A stretch of DNA of 64,000 bases from SG8-41 sp964521405 (GCA_964521405.1 CAZFRR010000002.1:1-64000), one strand, 5' to 3'; counted from the stretch's first letter, positions 6,577 through 15,221 are shown. The notes: a model not told the origin generated them from the sequence alone. Numbers and translations are program-made.

Positions 6577-8378
6577 CAGTGAAGCTCATGATAAATCTTT
6601 TCCGCGAGCGCGCGGCCGATTCCTTCGACCTGGGCGAGTTCTTCCAGGCTGGCGGACAGCAGGCCGCGCAGGCCGCCAAAGCGCGCCAGCAGGCGCTGGC
6701 GCCGCTTGGAACCGATACCCGGAATGGCCTCCAGTGTCGAGCTCGTGCGGGCCTTGCCGCGGCGGGCGCGGTGCCCCTGGATGGCAAAGCGGTGCGCCTC
6801 GTCGCGGATCTGCTGAACGAGGTGCAGGCCCGGGTGCTCCGGACCCAGGATCAATGAATCCGCGCGCCCGGCAAGCAGCAGCTGCTCCTGCCCCGGCCGG
6901 CGCTCTTCGCCCTTCGCCACCGCCATCAGCATGACCTCATTCATGCCGAGTTCGGCGAAAACCTCCATCGCTACCGCGAGCTGCCCCTTGCCGCCATCGA
7001 TCAGGACCAGGTCGGGCACTTTACCCTCCCCCGCCACGATTTTGCGGTAACGGCGCGTCAGCACCTCCCGCATGGCCGCATAGTCATCGCCCGGCTCGAT
7101 GCCGGCGATATTGAAGCGTCGGTACTCGCTCTTCTGCAGCGAGGAGCGGTCGTAGACCACGCAGGAAGCGACGGCCGCTTCGCCCATGGTGTGGCTGACA
7201 TCGAAACCTTCGATGCGCTGCGAGGTTTCCGGGAGCTCAAGCGCCTGCTGCAGCGCGGCCAGACGGGACTCCTGGGTCGCCAGCATTCCGAGTGCCTGCC
7301 CGGCGCCGAGTTCAGCATTGCGCTGCGCCATGTCGAGCCACGCCTTGCGTCCGGCGACCGGGTTGGCGTGGATCCTCACCTTGTGCCCGGCGCGCTCCGA
7401 CAGCAGTTGCTCGAGAGGAGGCGCATCCAGCGGGGCCCCGGCCACGATCTGGAGCGGGACGCCATGTTGCACGTAGTGCTGCTGGATGAAGGCTTCAATG
7501 ACCTGCCCGGGAGTGCATTCATCCGCGTTACGGGGGAAAAAATTCTTGTCGCCCAGGTGCCGTCCGCCCCGGATCATCACCAGATTGACACAGGTGACCC
7601 CGGCCGCCCGCCCGAACGCGATAACGTCGGCATCGTCGCCCTCTCCGCTGACGAACTGGCGTTCCCTGACCTTGCGCAGCGCCGTGATGCGATCGCGGAG
7701 CATCGCGGCTTCCTCGTAACTCATGCGCTCGGAGGCATCGTTCATGCGGGCGGCGAGGCGCTCGATGACCTCGTCTTCCTTGCCGGAGAGAAAGAGATCC
7801 GCGCTACCGACGTCTTCCGCGTATTCGGCGGCTCCGATCAGTCCGACGCACGGCCCGGTGCAGCGCCGGATCTGGTGCAGCAGGCAGGGGCGGGAGCGGT
7901 TGGCGAACACCGTGTCCTCGCAGGTGCGGATGTGAAAAACCTTCTGCATCATCTGGAGGCTTTCGCGCACCGCGCCCGCATTGGGGAAAGGGCCATAGTA
8001 ACGGTGGCGCTGGTCGAGACTTCCCCGGTGAAAACCCAGGCGCGGGAATGGGTGCCCGGTGATGACCAGGTAGGGATAGGACTTATCGTCGCGGAACAGA
8101 ATGTTGTAGCGAGGAGTGAGGGCCTTGATCAGGTTGCTTTCCAGGAGCAGGGCTTCTGCCTCGGAGCGGGTAACGGTAGTCTCCAGTTGAGCCACCTGTC
8201 CGATCATGATCTGGATGCGAGGCGACAGGTTTGCTGTCTTCTGAAAATAGGAGGCGACCCGTTTCTTGAGATCGAGCGCCTTGCCGACATAGAGGACCTC
8301 CCCGCCGCTGTTCAGCATGCGGTAGACGCCGGGCAGGTGCGGCAACCCGGACAGAATGGAAGCAGGATCGAACGCCAC
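6576..8378 (-). CDS. uvrC: Excinuclease ABC subunit C
   Basis: A 600-residue nucleotide-excision-repair nuclease that makes both incisions with UvrAB. Domains in order: a GIY-YIG nuclease (LPGVYRMLNSGGEVLYVGKA, near 14-35); a Cys region (CLLHQIRRCTGPCVGLI, near 165-181); a UVR UvrB-binding helix pair near 200-235 (SYEEAAMLRDRI); an RNase H-like nuclease with FDVSHTMGE and LIDGGKGQL; and a tandem helix-hairpin-helix (IPGIGSKRRQRLLARFGG, then VEGIGRALAEKIYHEL). Length and domains are standard. The family 5 uracil glycosylase gene lies 21 bp upstream on the same strand, making a small repair cluster. Confidence 0.97.
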   Translation of the reverse strand: MAFDPASILSGLPHLPGVYRMLNSGGEVLYVGKALDLKKRVASYFQKTANLSPRIQIMIGQVAQLETTVTRSEAEALLLESNLIKALTPRYNILFRDDKSYPYLVITGHPFPRLGFHRGSLDQRHRYYGPFPNAGAVRESLQMMQKVFHIRTCEDTVFANRSRPCLLHQIRRCTGPCVGLIGAAEYAEDVGSADLFLSGKEDEVIERLAARMNDASERMSYEEAAMLRDRITALRKVRERQFVSGEGDDADVIAFGRAAGVTCVNLVMIRGGRHLGDKNFFPRNADECTPGQVIEAFIQQHYVQHGVPLQIVAGAPLDAPPLEQLLSERAGHKVRIHANPVAGRKAWLDMAQRNAELGAGQALGMLATQESRLAALQQALELPETSQRIEGFDVSHTMGEAAVASCVVYDRSSLQKSEYRRFNIAGIEPGDDYAAMREVLTRRYRKIVAGEGKVPDLVLIDGGKGQLAVAMEVFAELGMNEVMLMAVAKGEERRPGQEQLLLAGRADSLILGPEHPGLHLVQQIRDEAHRFAIQGHRARRGKARTSSTLEAIPGIGSKRRQRLLARFGGLRGLLSASLEELAQVEGIGRALAEKIYHELH

Positions 8379-8399
8379 GACGGCTGGAAGGATGCGCGA

Positions 8400-9083
8400 T
8401 TAACGATCGGCTGGCGCCATACGCCGGCGCGGGCGGCGGGGACTGCCCATCAGATACCCGCGGATGGCGTCGAACACGCCTCGGAACATGGCCGTGGTGA
8501 GGCGCCTGGTCTGCGTATTATAACGGCTGCAGTGGTAGCTATCGAAGAGCGTCATCCCGCGCGCGAGCGCGTGCCGCGCGCCGTGGCGGAAACGGTGTGC
8601 GGAGCGCTTCATCCCGAGCGCCATCAGAACGGCATCGTGGGCGATCAACCCCAAAGCCAGTATCACGGCGCCCTCCGGCAGGGACTGGATTTCCGTGGCG
8701 AGGTAGACGTTGCAGCGGCGCACTTCGTCGGGCAAGGGCCGGTTCCCGGGCGGCAGGCATTTGACGGCATTCGTGATGCGGCAGTTGCCGAGTCGCAGTC
8801 CATCGGACGCGCTGACCGACACGGCACGGTTGGCAAAGCCATAACGGTGCAGCGTGTCGTAGAGGAGGAGCCCGGCATGATCCCCCGTGAAGGGCCGGCC
8901 GGTACGGTTGGCCCCATGCATGCCCGGCGCCAGCCCGACGATCAGCAGTTTGGCCCGGGCCGCGCCGAACGGAGCCACCGGGCGCGCGTGATAATCCGGG
9001 TGCCCGTCCCGCACCCGGTCCAGATGGCGCGCCAGGCGCGGGCAGCGCCGGCAGTCTGTCGAGAATTCCTGCATTAATGCCAC
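8400..9083 (-). CDS. Uracil-DNA glycosylase, family 5 (UDGb)-like
   Basis: A 227-residue base-excision-repair glycosylase. Motif A is GLAPG (50-54) followed by GANRTGRPFTGDHAG, the arrangement of family 5 enzymes that lack the polar catalytic residue of family 1. The second motif is DSYHCSRYNTQT (181-192), with Cys185 where many members have Pro. Cysteines at 11, 14, 109 and 124 fit the 4Fe-4S cluster ligands of families 4 and 5. A basic tail (PRRPRRR) closes the protein. Family 5 enzymes act on uracil and several deaminated purines. It is upstream of uvrC on the same strand and divergent from efp. It could alternatively be called family 4, but motif A favours 5. Confidence 0.83.
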   Translation of the reverse strand: MALMQEFSTDCRRCPRLARHLDRVRDGHPDYHARPVAPFGAARAKLLIVGLAPGMHGANRTGRPFTGDHAGLLLYDTLHRYGFANRAVSVSASDGLRLGNCRITNAVKCLPPGNRPLPDEVRRCNVYLATEIQSLPEGAVILALGLIAHDAVLMALGMKRSAHRFRHGARHALARGMTLFDSYHCSRYNTQTRRLTTAMFRGVFDAIRGYLMGSPRRPRRRMAPADR

Positions 9084-9127
9084 TGCTCGGTGTAAAATGG
9101 CCGACTTTTTTCAGGCAGAGCAACTAA

Positions 9128-9694
9128 ATGGCTAAAGTACTGGCAACGGAAGTCCGCGCCGGCAACCTGATCGAATGGGAAAAGCGCGTCTGGCGCGTGT
9201 TGAAGTCCTATCACGTCCATGTCGGAGGGCGCGGGGGCGCCTTCATGCAGGTCGAAATGAAGGACATCGAATCGGGCACCAAGCGCAACGAGCGGATCCG
9301 CACCGAGGACAAGATCGAGCGCGCGTTCGTGGACCAGCGCGACATGCAGTATCTGTACAGCGACGGCTCCAGTTACGTCTTCATGGACAAGGAGAACTTC
9401 GAGCAGCTCACCCTGCCCTCCGATTTTCTCGAGGGACAGGCCGGCTATCTCCTGCCTAACGCCGACGTGCAGGTGAACTTTCACAACGACCGGCCGATCG
9501 GCATCCAGATGCCGCCGAACGTGATACTGACGGTGGCGGAGACCGAGCCCAACCTCAAGGGCGCCACCGCAACCGGCTCGTTCAAGCCGGCCAAGACCGA
9601 AACCGGGGTGACGGTGATGGTGCCCCAGTTCGTCTCGGAAGGCGAGAAAATCAAGGTCAACACCGACACCGGCGATTACATCGAGCGCGCATAA
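9128..9694 (+). CDS. efp: Elongation factor P, alphaproteobacterial-type sequence with Arg at the loop tip
   Basis: A 188-residue elongation factor P with its three beta-barrel domains, which relieves ribosome stalling at polyproline. The domain I loop reads HVHVGGRGGAF, so the residue normally modified is Arg35 flanked by glycines. From memory, most betaproteobacterial EF-P has a SGRNAA-like loop with Arg32 for EarP rhamnosylation, while alphaproteobacterial EF-P has PGKGG with Lys. The surrounding sequence here (GTKRNERIRTEDKIERAF, FMDKENFEQLTLP, ending YIERA) looks like the alpha type. No earP, epmA or epmB is adjacent. Function is secure; the modification system is an open question. A hairpin overlaps its stop codon. 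Confidence 0.95.
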   Translation: MAKVLATEVRAGNLIEWEKRVWRVLKSYHVHVGGRGGAFMQVEMKDIESGTKRNERIRTEDKIERAFVDQRDMQYLYSDGSSYVFMDKENFEQLTLPSDFLEGQAGYLLPNADVQVNFHNDRPIGIQMPPNVILTVAETEPNLKGATATGSFKPAKTETGVTVMVPQFVSEGEKIKVNTDTGDYIERA

Positions 9695-9725
9695 CAGCCT
9701 GTTGCTCGCGCAGTCAGGCTGTTAT
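9691..9725 (+). terminator. 11-bp perfect hairpin overlapping the efp stop
   Basis: ATAACAGCCTG at 9691-9701 pairs with CAGGCTGTTAT at 9715-9725 around a 13-nt loop; the stem contains the TAA stop. No T-tract follows, so it may be a 3'-end stabiliser or a factor-assisted stop rather than an intrinsic terminator. Confidence 0.5.
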
Positions 9726-9817
9726 AAGGAAATGCGCACACAAACCGCTCGAGAACTTTTCTATTCACCGAAATACAACCGGGTTGGTATTCCGTAAGTT
9801 CAACTTAAGCATTTTGA

Positions 9818-10750
9818 TCAAGAAATTCCGGACCGGGGTCCGGAATTTCTTGGCCACAGCCGGATCACCGACGTCTGGCGGCGCCCCGGCGCATCACGGA
9901 CTTCCGGTTGCAGCGTGATGTGCTTGATGCCGTAACGATCGTGCAGCAGAGCGCTCGCTGAAGCGAGGATAGCCGGCCACTGCTGCAGTTCAGCGAGTTC
10001 GATGTGCGCGGACAGGGCGACCTTGCCCGGCACGATGCTCCAGACATGCAGGTCGTGCACCGAGACGACCCCCGGCAGCCCCGCCAGCCTCCGCCCGATC
10101 TCCCTCAATTCGATTGCCGGCGGCACCCCCTCCATCAGCACGTGCAAGGTGTCGCGCAGCAGTCGCAGCGTGCTGTAGAGAATCAGGCCCGCGATGACCA
10201 GCGAGAGGATGGGGTCGATCGGCAGCCAGCCGGTTGCCAGGATCACGGCCCCCGCCACCAGGGCGGCGAACGAGCTCACGAGATCGCTCATGACGTGCAG
10301 CATGGCTGCGCGCGAGTTAAGGCTTTGTTCGCCGTGGCTCATGATCCAGACCACCAGGGCGTTAACCAGCAGGCCCACAAAGGCGATCAGCATCATGCCC
10401 GCCGCGGCCACAGGTCCGGGATCCCGCAGCCGCGACACGGCTTCCACCACCAGGGTGAGGACGATCGCCAGCATGAGCACGCTGTTGATCAGGGCGCCGA
10501 TCACTTCCGCCCGCTCCCAGCCGTACGAGTGCCGCTGCCCTGCCGGACGTTGCGCGAGCCTGGCGGCGACCGCTGCCAGCCCCAGCGCGAGCGCGTCGGA
10601 GAACATGTGCCCGGCATCGCTGAGGAGAGCCAGCGAGCCGGTCCATAATCCACCCGCCAGTTCGACCAGCGCATAGGCAGCGGTAATGGACAGGGCCGCC
10701 ACGAACCTGGGCTTGCCCCGCTCGTGCGAATGCGAGTGATGGCTGCTCAT
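9818..10750 (-). CDS. Cation diffusion facilitator metal exporter (CzcD/ZitB-like)
   Basis: A 310-residue inner-membrane metal/proton antiporter, probably for zinc. It starts with a His-rich MSSHHSHSHE segment and then has six transmembrane helices. The metal-site helices are visible: SDAGHMFSD (Asp45, His48, Asp52) in TM2 and HVMSDLVSS in TM5. A cytosolic ferredoxin-like domain follows (VVSVHDLHVWSIVPGKVALS, then HDRYGIKHITLQPE). The ATG at 10750 overlaps the nagZ stop as TGATG, so the two are coupled. The last ten residues and stop are encoded inside a perfect 16-bp inverted repeat. Confidence 0.93.
   Translation of the reverse strand: MSSHHSHSHERGKPRFVAALSITAAYALVELAGGLWTGSLALLSDAGHMFSDALALGLAAVAARLAQRPAGQRHSYGWERAEVIGALINSVLMLAIVLTLVVEAVSRLRDPGPVAAAGMMLIAFVGLLVNALVVWIMSHGEQSLNSRAAMLHVMSDLVSSFAALVAGAVILATGWLPIDPILSLVIAGLILYSTLRLLRDTLHVLMEGVPPAIELREIGRRLAGLPGVVSVHDLHVWSIVPGKVALSAHIELAELQQWPAILASASALLHDRYGIKHITLQPEVRDAPGRRQTSVIRLWPRNSGPRSGIS
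9819..9852 (-). terminator. 16-bp perfect inverted repeat spanning the CDF gene's stop
   Basis: Arms at 9819-9834 and 9837-9852 are exact reverse complements (16 of 16) around GG. The element codes for the CDF C-terminus and most of its stop. Neither strand has a following T-tract, but the stem is long enough to be a strong 3' structure between the CDF gene and convergent efp. Confidence 0.6.
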
Positions 10751-11814
10751 CAGCCGAGCGGCAAGTCGCCGTCGCGAAGCCCGATGCCGGCAATCGCGTG
10801 CAGGGCGCGCTCGTAGCGAGCGTCTTCCCGCAGCGCCACCATGCTGCCAGCCATGAATTTCCCATGCATGCGCCCGAGCCGCGCCAGGCTGACGGCAGGC
10901 ATCGAGTAACTCAGCCCCCCCAGCAGCTCGTCCGCCCCCGCAGGGTCGTTGCACAGCAGCGCCATGTCACAACCGGCTGCCATGGCCGCTTTCGCGCGTT
11001 CGACCACACCGCCGGCAACCCTCGCCCCTTCCATGCTGAGATCGTCGCTGAACACCACGCCGCCAAAGCCGAGCTTGCCGCGCAAGATTTCCTTGAGCCA
11101 GATCGCGGAAAAACCCGCCGGCTGGCTGTCCACGCCGGGGTAGATCACGTGCGCCGGCATGATGCCGCCCAGCCCCGCCTCGATCGCGCGCCGGAACGGC
11201 ACGAGATCGGCCGCCTCGATCTCCTTGAACGGGCGATTGTCGACCGGCACCTCGTGGTGTGAATCGCCGCGGACGTGGCCATGGCCGGGGAAATGCTTGC
11301 CGACGCCGGCCATGCCGGCTTGCTTGAACCCCTGCAGCAGGGCGCGCGCCAATTCGGCAACGGCGCGCGCGTCGCAGTGCAGCGCCCGGTCGCCTATGAC
11401 GCTGCAGTTGCCGTGGTCGATGTCGAGCACCGGTGCAAAAGTCAGATCCACCCCGTTGGCTCGAAGCTCGGCGGCCATCACAAACCCGGCCTCGATGGCG
11501 AGCTGCCTGGCGTGCTGCGGATTGGCATCCCACGCGCGGCCCAGCTCGCGCATGGGAGGTATCAGCGTAAAGCCGTCGCGAAAGCGCTGAACCCTGCCGC
11601 CTTCGTGATCGACGGCAATGATGAGGGTCGGGCTGCGCAGGGCGTGAATGCCGGCGGTCAGCCGCGTGAGTTGTTCAGGGCTCGAGTAATTGCGGGTGAA
11701 CAGGATGACGCCGCCCACCAGAGGGTGCATGAGGCGGCGGCGCTCGTCCGGCGTCAATTCAGTACCCGCAATGTCCAGCATGAGCGGGCCGAGCGGCTGC
11801 ATTTTTTCGCTCAT
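10750..11814 (-). CDS. nagZ: Beta-N-acetylhexosaminidase (peptidoglycan recycling)
   Basis: A 354-residue cytosolic GH3 enzyme that removes GlcNAc from 1,6-anhydro-MurNAc muropeptides. The family signature GKHFPGHG, followed by GDSHHEVP, contains the catalytic His/Asp dyad loop, and FSDDLSMEGA supplies the nucleophile Asp. The start LGPLMLDIAGTELTPDERRRL is typical NagZ. I place the ATG at 11814, just downstream of acpS; longer readings run into the acpS frame. The gene lies 17 bp after acpS and is coupled to the CDF exporter, at the end of the rpoE-to-nagZ run. Confidence 0.96.
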   Translation of the reverse strand: MSEKMQPLGPLMLDIAGTELTPDERRRLMHPLVGGVILFTRNYSSPEQLTRLTAGIHALRSPTLIIAVDHEGGRVQRFRDGFTLIPPMRELGRAWDANPQHARQLAIEAGFVMAAELRANGVDLTFAPVLDIDHGNCSVIGDRALHCDARAVAELARALLQGFKQAGMAGVGKHFPGHGHVRGDSHHEVPVDNRPFKEIEAADLVPFRRAIEAGLGGIMPAHVIYPGVDSQPAGFSAIWLKEILRGKLGFGGVVFSDDLSMEGARVAGGVVERAKAAMAAGCDMALLCNDPAGADELLGGLSYSMPAVSLARLGRMHGKFMAGSMVALREDARYERALHAIAGIGLRDGDLPLG

Positions 11815-11831
11815 GTGGGTCTCATTCCCGC

Positions 11832-12209
11832 TCAGATTTCTAGTATCACGCAGGCGCAGGCGAGATTCTGCTCGTCGCTGATCGTCAGGTGATGGCCGAC
11901 GATGCCGCGGCTTCTCACCATCTCCTCGAGCTTCGGGTGGAAAGAGAAACCCGGCTTCCCGGCGGCATTCTGGACGACGCTGATGCACTGCAAGGTCACG
12001 GGATAGCGAAAGCCCGTGCCCATCGCCTTGGAAAAAGCCTCCTTGGCCGCGAAACGATTGGCGAGAAACAACACCGGCTTCGCCGTCTTCCCGTAGCCCG
12101 GCCATTCCGCCTGGGTCAGCACGCGCCGCGCGAAGCGCTCGCCATAGCTCTCCAGCAGTCGCGCAATGCGCTGCGGCTCCACGACGTCGATGCCGATGCC
12201 GTAAATCAT
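11832..12209 (-). CDS. acpS: Holo-[acyl-carrier-protein] synthase
   Basis: A 125-residue enzyme that moves 4'-phosphopantetheine from CoA to ACP. It begins MIYGIGIDVVEPQRIARLLE, with the metal-binding Asp8, and has the second motif RFAAKEAFSKAMGTGF (52-67), with the catalytic Glu in AAKEA. The length is normal for trimeric bacterial AcpS. Its ATG overlaps the pdxJ stop by 4 bp (ATGA). The pdxJ-acpS pairing is conserved in beta- and gammaproteobacteria, so the short ORF is secure even though a longer reading frame continues upstream. Confidence 0.96.
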   Translation of the reverse strand: MIYGIGIDVVEPQRIARLLESYGERFARRVLTQAEWPGYGKTAKPVLFLANRFAAKEAFSKAMGTGFRYPVTLQCISVVQNAAGKPGFSFHPKLEEMVRSRGIVGHHLTISDEQNLACACVILEI

Positions 12210-12928
12210 CGCGCGCCGGCCATGAGCGACTTCATCTCGCGCACCGCCTGGGGCAGGCCCACGAATACCGAGCGGGCGATGATGGCATGGCCAATGTTCA
12301 ACTCCTTCACCTCGGGTATCGCGGCAATCGGCTGAACGTTGGCATAATTCAAGCCGTGGCCGGCGTTGACGTGCAGGCCTTTTCCCGCCGCGTACTCGGC
12401 GGCGGCGCGGATCCGGGCGAGTGACTTGTCCCTCTGCTGTCCGGCGCGGGCCTCGGCATAGGCGCCGGTATGCAATTCGACCACCGGCGCACCGGTTCTC
12501 AACGCGGCGTCGATCTGCCTCCTGTCGGCATCGATGAATAGCGACACCCGGATGCCGGCCAGGTGAAGCACCCGGCACATGCGCTCGACCCGCTTGACCC
12601 CCCCCGCCACGTCCAGCCCGCCTTCCGTGGTCAATTCGGCGCGCCGCTCCGGCACCAGGCAGACGTCGTGCGGCCGCAGGCGCCGGGCAAAGGCGATCAT
12701 TTCCGGGGTGACCGCCGCCTCGAGGTTCATGCGCGTGCGCAGCGCCTTGCGCAGCATCACGACGTCCTCGTCCTGGATATGCCTGCGGTCTTCGCGCAGG
12801 TGCAGCGTGATGTAGTCCGCGCCGGCGTCCTCCGCGGCGAGCGCCGCTTCCAGCGGGCTGGGATAGTCCGTGCCGCGCGCCTGCCGCAGGGTTGCAACGT
12901 GGTCGATATTGACGCCCAGCAGCATCAT
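12206..12928 (-). CDS. pdxJ: Pyridoxine 5'-phosphate synthase
   Basis: A 240-residue TIM-barrel enzyme joining 3-amino-2-oxopropyl phosphate and 1-deoxyxylulose 5-phosphate, the last ring-forming step of vitamin B6 synthesis. Family blocks run in order: GVNIDHVATLRQARGT (5-20), HLREDRRHIQD (43-53), VTPEMIAFA, LVPERRAELTTEGGLD, SLFIDAD, VELHTGAYA and NAGHGLNYAN. It overlaps recO by 4 bp upstream and acpS by 4 bp downstream. DXP synthesised for this pathway is also the substrate of Dxr encoded at 47-48 kb. Confidence 0.97.
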   Translation of the reverse strand: MMLLGVNIDHVATLRQARGTDYPSPLEAALAAEDAGADYITLHLREDRRHIQDEDVVMLRKALRTRMNLEAAVTPEMIAFARRLRPHDVCLVPERRAELTTEGGLDVAGGVKRVERMCRVLHLAGIRVSLFIDADRRQIDAALRTGAPVVELHTGAYAEARAGQQRDKSLARIRAAAEYAAGKGLHVNAGHGLNYANVQPIAAIPEVKELNIGHAIIARSVFVGLPQAVREMKSLMAGAR

Positions 12929-13653
12929 AATTCCTGAAGATCGCGCAGCAATTGCCGGGTATGCAGGACCTGGTTGCCAAGGTGATGATTGATCAGCGCG
13001 CGCATCAACGCCTTGCTTTGCTGTTGCGTCACGGCATTCGTGAATTGACCGGACTGCATGTCGATCAATGTCTGGCCGGACAATTCTACCCCGATTCCCG
13101 CGGTGGATCGGGCGACCACCGGGCCGCGCTCGACGATGTACGCGTAGCTGCGCTCGCGCGCGACCGGCTCATCCCGCTCCACGTCGCGGTCGAGGATCAC
13201 GGCATAGCCCAGCTCGCGCAGGAGCGCGAGCTCGAAGCGCCGCAGCAGCGAGAACTGGTCCGCGCCTTCGCCCAGCGCAGCGAGAGTGCCCTCGTAGGCC
13301 GCGTAGAGTTCCTCGTGCGGATCGTCGCGGGGCAGCAGCTTCAGCAGCAACTCGTTCAGGTAAAAGCCGCAGATCAGGGACTGCCCCCGCAAAGGCGCGT
13401 ATCCCCCCTGCCATTCCGCGCGGATGAGCGTGCGCAGCTCCCGTTTTCCGCTCCAGGACAGCAGCAGCGGCTGAAACGCGAGCAGCACGCCGCGCATTGA
13501 GGACCTGGGGCGGCGGGCGCCGCGCGCCACCATCGCGATCCGCCCGTGGTCGCGGGAATAGGTTTCCACGATCAGGCTGGTTTCACGGAACGGATAGCTG
13601 TGCAGGACAAAGGCCGCCTGGGCATCCTGCTGGAACGAGCCCCGCGCCGACAC
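12925..13653 (-). CDS. recO: DNA repair protein RecO
   Basis: A 242-residue recombination mediator that loads RecA with RecR in the RecFOR pathway. The N-terminal OB fold is recognisable (AFVLHSYPFRETSLIVETYS, then HGRIAMVARGARRPRS), followed by the helical region (LICGFYLNELLLKLLPRDDPH). It has no zinc-finger cysteine set, as is usual in many proteobacterial RecO proteins. It is 1 bp from era upstream and overlaps pdxJ by 4 bp, consistent with the conserved rnc-era-recO-pdxJ order. Confidence 0.95.
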   Translation of the reverse strand: MSARGSFQQDAQAAFVLHSYPFRETSLIVETYSRDHGRIAMVARGARRPRSSMRGVLLAFQPLLLSWSGKRELRTLIRAEWQGGYAPLRGQSLICGFYLNELLLKLLPRDDPHEELYAAYEGTLAALGEGADQFSLLRRFELALLRELGYAVILDRDVERDEPVARERSYAYIVERGPVVARSTAGIGVELSGQTLIDMQSGQFTNAVTQQQSKALMRALINHHLGNQVLHTRQLLRDLQEL

Positions 13654-13654
13654 G

Positions 13655-14545
13655 CTACTCTCCGAATCCCATGCGCTTGAGAGTCGTTTCGTTCTCCGCC
13701 CAGCCGCGCCGCACCTTGACCCAGACTTCCAGGAACACCTTGCCGCCGAACAGCCGTTCCATGTCCTGGCGCGCCCGCGTCGCGATCGATTTCAGCTTGG
13801 CGCCCCCCTTGCCGATCACGATCGGCTTATGGCTGTCCTTGTTCACCAGTATCGAGGCGTTAATGCGGCGCAGCCCGCCTTCCAGCCTGAAGCTCTCGAT
13901 TTCGACGGTGGCCGCGTACGGCAGCTCTTCGCCGAGCTGCTGAAAGAGCTTCTCCCGCAGCAACTCCGCCGCCAGCAACCGCTCGTTGGCCGTGGTCATC
14001 TCGTCCGCGTCATGCAGGGGCGGCCCCTCCGGCAGCAGCCGCACGACCGCGTCCAGCAGCTCATCCACTTGCGAGCCTTTCGCGGCGGACACGGGGATGA
14101 TCGCCTCGAAGCGCCGCCGGCCGGAGAGCTCGGCGATGAACGGCAGGAGCCGGGGCTTTCCCTTCACGGCGTCGATCTTGTTGATCGCCAGTATGACCGG
14201 CGTATCCGCCGGCAAGAGCTTCGACACCACCTCGTCCCGGGCGTCGTATTTCAATGCCTCCACCATCCAGATGACCGCGTTCACTTCTTGCAGGCTCGCG
14301 GCGACGCTGCGATTCATCGCGCGGTTCAACGCATTATCGTGCTCGGTCTGGTAGCCCGGCGTATCGACCAGAACGATTTGCGCATCGGGGCGGGTCACGA
14401 TGCCCGTGATCCGCTGCCGCGTGGTCTGGGGCCGGTGCGAAGTGATGCTGACCTTGGAGCCGACGAGGCGGTTCAGCAGCGTCGACTTGCCGACATTGGG
14501 GCGGCCGACGATCGCCACGGTGCCGGCGCGGTGCGCGGCCGTCAT
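13655..14545 (-). CDS. era: GTPase Era
   Basis: A 296-residue GTPase that helps 30S maturation by binding the 16S rRNA 3' end. The G1 P-loop GRPNVGKS is near residue 13, G3 is DTPGYQTEH, and G4 is NKID. The C-terminal KH domain carries IVIGKGGAKLKSIATRARQD and then VFLEVWVKVRRGW. I chose the ATG at 14545, one base after the rnc stop, because it gives the usual short leader before the P-loop; an in-frame ATG at 14569 would add eight residues. It is coupled to rnc and recO. Confidence 0.96.
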   Translation of the reverse strand: MTAAHRAGTVAIVGRPNVGKSTLLNRLVGSKVSITSHRPQTTRQRITGIVTRPDAQIVLVDTPGYQTEHDNALNRAMNRSVAASLQEVNAVIWMVEALKYDARDEVVSKLLPADTPVILAINKIDAVKGKPRLLPFIAELSGRRRFEAIIPVSAAKGSQVDELLDAVVRLLPEGPPLHDADEMTTANERLLAAELLREKLFQQLGEELPYAATVEIESFRLEGGLRRINASILVNKDSHKPIVIGKGGAKLKSIATRARQDMERLFGGKVFLEVWVKVRRGWAENETTLKRMGFGE

Positions 14546-14546
14546 C

Positions 14547-15221
14547 TCAGGGCCGGGCCGTGAGCTCATAAGCCTGCCGCGCAGCCTCCTGCTCGGCGCT
14601 GCGCCGGCTGGCGCCCTCACCCAGCGAGCGAATGCCCAGCTCGGGAATGGCGCATTCCACCTGGAATTGCTGCTCGTGCGCCTCGCCGTGGGTGGCCACC
14701 ACGGTGTATTGCGGCAACGCGAGCTTGCGCCCCTGCAGGTACTCCTGCAGCAACGTCTTGGGATCCTTGCCCGAGGTCGAGGGGTCGATGGTGTCGAGCA
14801 CGCCGCCGAGCAGCACGCGCACCACCTTGCGCGCCGCCTCGAAGCCGCCGTCGAGGAATGCGGCGCCAATCACGGCCTCCACCGCATCGGCCAGTATCGA
14901 GGGCCGGCGCGCGCCCCCGCTTTTTAGCTCACCCTCGCCGAGGCGCAAGCGCTCTCCGAACTCGAACTGCTGCGCGGCACTGGCGAGCGAGGACTGGTTG
15001 ACGATGTTGGCGCGCAGGCGCGACAGATCCCCTTCGGCCAGGCGGGAAAACCGGTTGAAAAGTTCCAGCGCGACCACGCAGTTGACCACGCTGTCGCCGA
15101 GAAACTCGAGGCGTTCGTAGTGGTTCGTGCTGTAGCTGCGATGGGTGAGCGCCCGCCGCAGCAATTCGAGGTCGGTGAAACGATAGTCGATTCTAAGGCA
15201 GAAATCCTCGAGGTCCATCAA
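14547..15221 (-). CDS. rnc: Ribonuclease III
   Basis: A 224-residue double-strand-specific endoribonuclease for rRNA and mRNA processing. The RNase III signature ERLEFLGDSVVN (about 36-47), with the metal-binding acidic residues, and the second acidic set (ILADAVEAVIGAAFLDGGFE) are intact. The dsRNA-binding domain is at the C-terminus (DPKTLLQEYLQGRKLALPQY, then QFQVECAIPE). Era follows with one base between, as in most proteobacteria, and DUF4845 precedes by 24 bp. Confidence 0.97.
   Translation of the reverse strand: MMDLEDFCLRIDYRFTDLELLRRALTHRSYSTNHYERLEFLGDSVVNCVVALELFNRFSRLAEGDLSRLRANIVNQSSLASAAQQFEFGERLRLGEGELKSGGARRPSILADAVEAVIGAAFLDGGFEAARKVVRVLLGGVLDTIDPSTSGKDPKTLLQEYLQGRKLALPQYTVVATHGEAHEQQFQVECAIPELGIRSLGEGASRRSAEQEAARQAYELTARP

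Noticed and set aside
7191..9077. A 628-codon plus-strand frame covering uvrC and the uracil glycosylase gene.
   Set aside because: It is a shadow of two conserved minus-strand genes and has no motifs of its own.
8400..9083. The Cys185 change in the uracil glycosylase SYHxS motif as a loss of function.
   Set aside because: This position varies in the family as far as I recall, and the His and other motif residues are kept.
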